64,000 nt of DNA, from NCBI GenBank assembly GCA_002162685.1, contig MAAQ01000002.1, forward strand, positions 124,001-188,000, read 5' to 3'. Made by a program: the position numbers and the translations under genes. The DNA is from Flavobacteriales bacterium 33_180_T64. Lineage in GTDB: Bacteria > Bacteroidota > Bacteroidia > Flavobacteriales > Flavobacteriaceae. Each line of letters starts with the position of its first letter. Within the stretch, counting starts at the first letter, position 1. This document shows, piece after piece, positions 61,145-64,000 of the stretch. Under the pieces are notes generated by a model. The model did no database searches. It was not told where the DNA came from and saw only the letters and a list, made by a program, of their open reading frames with translations.

Positions 61145-64000
61145 ATGAATAAAATTTACTCGTTTTTTGCTCTACTATTAATTGGAAATTTAGGCTATTC
61201 ACAAATTATTAGTCAATATATTGAAACCAACTCTGGTTCGGACCCTAAAGGAATTGAAATTTGGAATAACACAGGAGCTACTTTAGATTTTTCAGTAAAC
61301 AATTTAGTCATAGAAAAAGGCACTAATGGAGGTGCGCCGTCTACAGATTTCACAATTAATTCGGGAACGTTATTAGCTGGTGAAGTAATTGTTATAGGAA
61401 CCTCAGATATGCAAACTGTGACATTAGCCAATGGTAGCGTATTTTTCCTAAAAGCATTCACATTTAATGGTGATGATTCATTAGTTGTTAGATTTGGAGG
61501 AACAATTACCGATACTTTTGGAACGGCAGGTTCTGATCCAGGAAATAGCTGGGATGGTAGTGGTGTTTCAACTAGAAATCAAAACATAGAAATAAATGGC
61601 GGTATAACAACAGGTGACCTTGATGGTTGGACTGACCCAAGTACACGATACAGTACAGTAAATACCGACCCAAATGGAGTTAATGGTGATGCAGGTTTTG
61701 GTATAGCACCAGCAGGAGCTCCTTCAAATGATTCCGATTCTGAGTCTTACGATACAGGGGCACAACCCGCAAGCACAACCATAAGTTCTCTAGCTGATAC
61801 AGCTGGTGAAGCTGTTAATGTTATGGAAATGACATTAGAAGACCTCGCTTCTGGTGATGGTTTAGATACTGATGTAACTAACATTAGATTAAAACCACAT
61901 ACAACTAATACTGCAGATTGGACCGACCATATTCAAAGTGTAACTTTAGATAACGGAGCTTCTATAACTATAAATAGTGTTACTATTGATGATACCTTTA
62001 TTGATATTGCTATTACTAGTGGAGATTTAGTTATTTCTGACGGTACTACAGATGATATTACTGTCGCTGTATATTTAAACACAAGCAATCTTACCGATAA
62101 TGCAGTCTTATCATTCTTTGTTGATTCAGATGACAATGGTTTTACAGCAGATGCTGCTGGAAGTGCATTTAACTCAACATTTATATTAGGTGATTTTAAC
62201 TCTAATGACTTTACTATTGATGTCGATGCGACTCTAATAGCGTTTAGCCAACAACCACCAGCAATTGTAGATATAAATTCTGCAATGGCTAACGTTATCG
62301 TTCAAGCACAAGATGCAAATGGGAATTTAGATACCGATTATAATTTAGACATAGACATGACATCTTCTGGTACTTTATCAGTAAGTCCTATAACAGAAAC
62401 ATCTGTATCTGGTACAGCTACGTTTAGTACTATTACGCATACCGCAGTAGGTACTGCTTTAGTATTAACAGCAGATGATAGTGTTTTCTCTACAGTGAAT
62501 AGCACCACTTTTGATGTTGCTGTTTTACCAACAACAATTGCGCAACAAGATTTTGATGGCGGATTACCAAATTGGACCTATGCAAACGATGTTACGCTTT
62601 TTGATAACACATGGGGAGGCGATGGTTACTATGGTCTTATTGATATCAGTTTGGCAGCACCAATTAACTTAGTAAGTATGTCTGCCAATATTCTTGGTGA
62701 AAATGACTTAGATGACGAAGGCGCAAATGGAACTACAGGATTTGCAACAACAACTTTTGGAACCGTAGATGTTAGCCTTTATGAAGATGTTGATTTAACA
62801 TTCGATTGGCAGGTAGTAGCCTATAACGCGTTAAGCGATGATGCAAGATACCAAGTCTTTTTTGACGGTGTAGGTCAAGGCATCGTATATTTAGTTGATG
62901 GTGGCGGAGGAAACCCAGCTGATGGTAGTGGTACAGTTACTATTGATGTACCAAATGCGATCACTACTGTAAGTCTTGAAATACAAGTAAGAAATAACGG
63001 TTTGAGCGGATACTCTGGTTTTGATAATTTTGGAATTACTGGTTTCCTTCCTTCTGTTGTATATGAAGGAAATGACTCAAATGGTTTTGGTGGCCCTTTA
63101 GGCTTAGGAGACCTTGAAGTTGCAGCCTTTACTGGCACATCAGCCGATTTTACTTTAATAAAAGGTGCTGGTGATTTTAATGATCACATAGTACTTTATA
63201 TTGATAGTGAAGCAGGCGGTATTACAACTACCTCTGGTTTAACAGATACTGCTGATGCAGGTCGTAGAGCTGTTTCAGGATATGATGGCACTAACAGATC
63301 AACAATTAATTTCCCTCCTGGTTTTGGAGCAGATTTTGCAATCGCTTTAGACAATGGCTTTGCTGGATTATTTCAAATTGTTGAAGGTGGCAGTCACGTT
63401 TTCGTAGCAAATTTAGGATTAACACCTACAGGAGCAACACAGCCTACATATGATTTTAGTGCTGATTTTGCAGATATGAATACTACTGCAGGAGCAAGTA
63501 GTTTCAAATTTTTCGCAACCTATTTAAACTCTACAAATGCTTTTAGATCTAATGAATTTATTGGACGAAGTATTTACGATAGTAATGCTACAGCTAATCC
63601 AGGTTACACAACAGTAGACATGCAAACGTATTACCAAGCTTCAAGTCGTAAACAAGGTGGTGAAGCTCCTTCTACAGCTAGTGGATTATGGTCTAATGAT
63701 GCATCATGGACAAATGGAAATGCACCTTTAGTAGGTGATGAAATTACAATCAATAATGATGTAACCCAAGATGTAAACTTTAACACAAATAGTCTGAGTA
63801 TTGCTGGTGCTAATACATTAACAGTAAATGCTGGACAATCTTTACAAATGTCTGGTGGTATTTCTGGAACTGGTAATTTAAGCGTTAGCGGTGAATTGAG
63901 TTTTACTGAGGGTGGATTTACAGACTTAGAACCTGTTTATGCTTCTGGAGCTACATTAGAATATATCAATATTACTGGAACATATGTTCGTTTTAACGAA
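61145..64000 (+). CDS. Large secreted protein with lamin-tail-like N-terminal domain (3' end outside window)
   Basis: 952 codons are open from the ATG at 61145 to the window edge. An in-frame ATG at 61115 is possible but would precede an ordinary signal peptide (MNKIYSFFALLLIGNLGYSQ), so 61145 is preferred. Directly after cleavage is a lamin-tail-type domain (IISQYIETNSGSDPKGIEIWNN ... AGEVIVIGTS ... GDDSLVVRFGG). Asp/Thr-rich beta modules, a jelly-roll-like part (DFDGGLPNWTYANDV ... RNNGLSGYSGFDNFGITG) and a repeat-type end (GLWSNDASWTNGNAPLVGDEITI) follow. The last phrase is common in T9SS cargo, so a sorting tail beyond 64000 is expected but not seen. Confidence 0.85.
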   Translation, partial: MNKIYSFFALLLIGNLGYSQIISQYIETNSGSDPKGIEIWNNTGATLDFSVNNLVIEKGTNGGAPSTDFTINSGTLLAGEVIVIGTSDMQTVTLANGSVFFLKAFTFNGDDSLVVRFGGTITDTFGTAGSDPGNSWDGSGVSTRNQNIEINGGITTGDLDGWTDPSTRYSTVNTDPNGVNGDAGFGIAPAGAPSNDSDSESYDTGAQPASTTISSLADTAGEAVNVMEMTLEDLASGDGLDTDVTNIRLKPHTTNTADWTDHIQSVTLDNGASITINSVTIDDTFIDIAITSGDLVISDGTTDDITVAVYLNTSNLTDNAVLSFFVDSDDNGFTADAAGSAFNSTFILGDFNSNDFTIDVDATLIAFSQQPPAIVDINSAMANVIVQAQDANGNLDTDYNLDIDMTSSGTLSVSPITETSVSGTATFSTITHTAVGTALVLTADDSVFSTVNSTTFDVAVLPTTIAQQDFDGGLPNWTYANDVTLFDNTWGGDGYYGLIDISLAAPINLVSMSANILGENDLDDEGANGTTGFATTTFGTVDVSLYEDVDLTFDWQVVAYNALSDDARYQVFFDGVGQGIVYLVDGGGGNPADGSGTVTIDVPNAITTVSLEIQVRNNGLSGYSGFDNFGITGFLPSVVYEGNDSNGFGGPLGLGDLEVAAFTGTSADFTLIKGAGDFNDHIVLYIDSEAGGITTTSGLTDTADAGRRAVSGYDGTNRSTINFPPGFGADFAIALDNGFAGLFQIVEGGSHVFVANLGLTPTGATQPTYDFSADFADMNTTAGASSFKFFATYLNSTNAFRSNEFIGRSIYDSNATANPGYTTVDMQTYYQASSRKQGGEAPSTASGLWSNDASWTNGNAPLVGDEITINNDVTQDVNFNTNSLSIAGANTLTVNAGQSLQMSGGISGTGNLSVSGELSFTEGGFTDLEPVYASGATLEYINITGTYVRFNE

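Overview
The window is from a low-GC member of the Bacteroidota, most likely a (probably marine) Flavobacteriaceae. Supporting signs are the TAnnTTTG promoter element upstream of many genes, near absence of Shine-Dalgarno sites, a short primary sigma factor, type IX secretion (T9SS) cargo and machinery (PorT), a lipoprotein TamL, and many SPII lipoproteins. No rRNA, tRNA, CRISPR, transposase or phage gene was recognised. The genus cannot be fixed from sequence reading alone.

Layout. 1-34.6 kb is mostly housekeeping: pruA; a T9SS lipase-like protein; an Omp28-like lipoprotein divergent from a TlpA-DUF6029-like pair; rsmG; a desaturase-aminotransferase pair; two small tail-anchored proteins; trkA-trkH; ubiE-porT facing a SpoU methyltransferase; tamL; fbaA; accD; rpsO; pnp; rpoD; rpe. 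Two accessory patches interrupt this. At 25.7-28.7 kb, three minus-strand genes (one frameshifted) and a putative HTH regulator lie between intact pnp and a decayed, internally deleted second copy of pnp with its terminator. At 28.9-32.6 kb, two lipoproteins, an ECF sigma factor with a TTG start and an anti-sigma-like protein ending in an outer-membrane beta-barrel appear to form one operon.

34.6-56.5 kb is a minus-strand surface-polysaccharide locus. It has a flippase, polymerase candidate, four or five glycosyltransferases, asparagine synthase-like amidotransferase, CapK-like adenylating enzyme, acetyltransferase, sulfotransferase, two nucleotidyltransferase-fold proteins, a two-domain oxidoreductase, UDP-GlcNAc 2-epimerase, an initiating MraY/WecA-type transferase, and a Wza-Wzc export pair. 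Many ends overlap by 1-26 nt, so the cluster is probably co-transcribed and translationally coupled. It reads as a Wzx/Wzy-type pathway for an acidic, possibly amidated, acetylated and sulfated polymer.

56.5-57.5 kb is a long non-coding gap with outward-facing promoter-like motifs. It is followed by two large secreted proteins; the first has a T9SS sorting tail and the second runs off the window.

The strongest second-look items are: the pnp remnant bracketing an accessory block; the ECF operon with a putative two-membrane signalling protein; AccD lacking all four zinc-ribbon cysteines; rpoD with a strong Shine-Dalgarno site in a lineage that normally ignores it; and the nucleotidyltransferase-sulfotransferase-nucleotidyltransferase trio.
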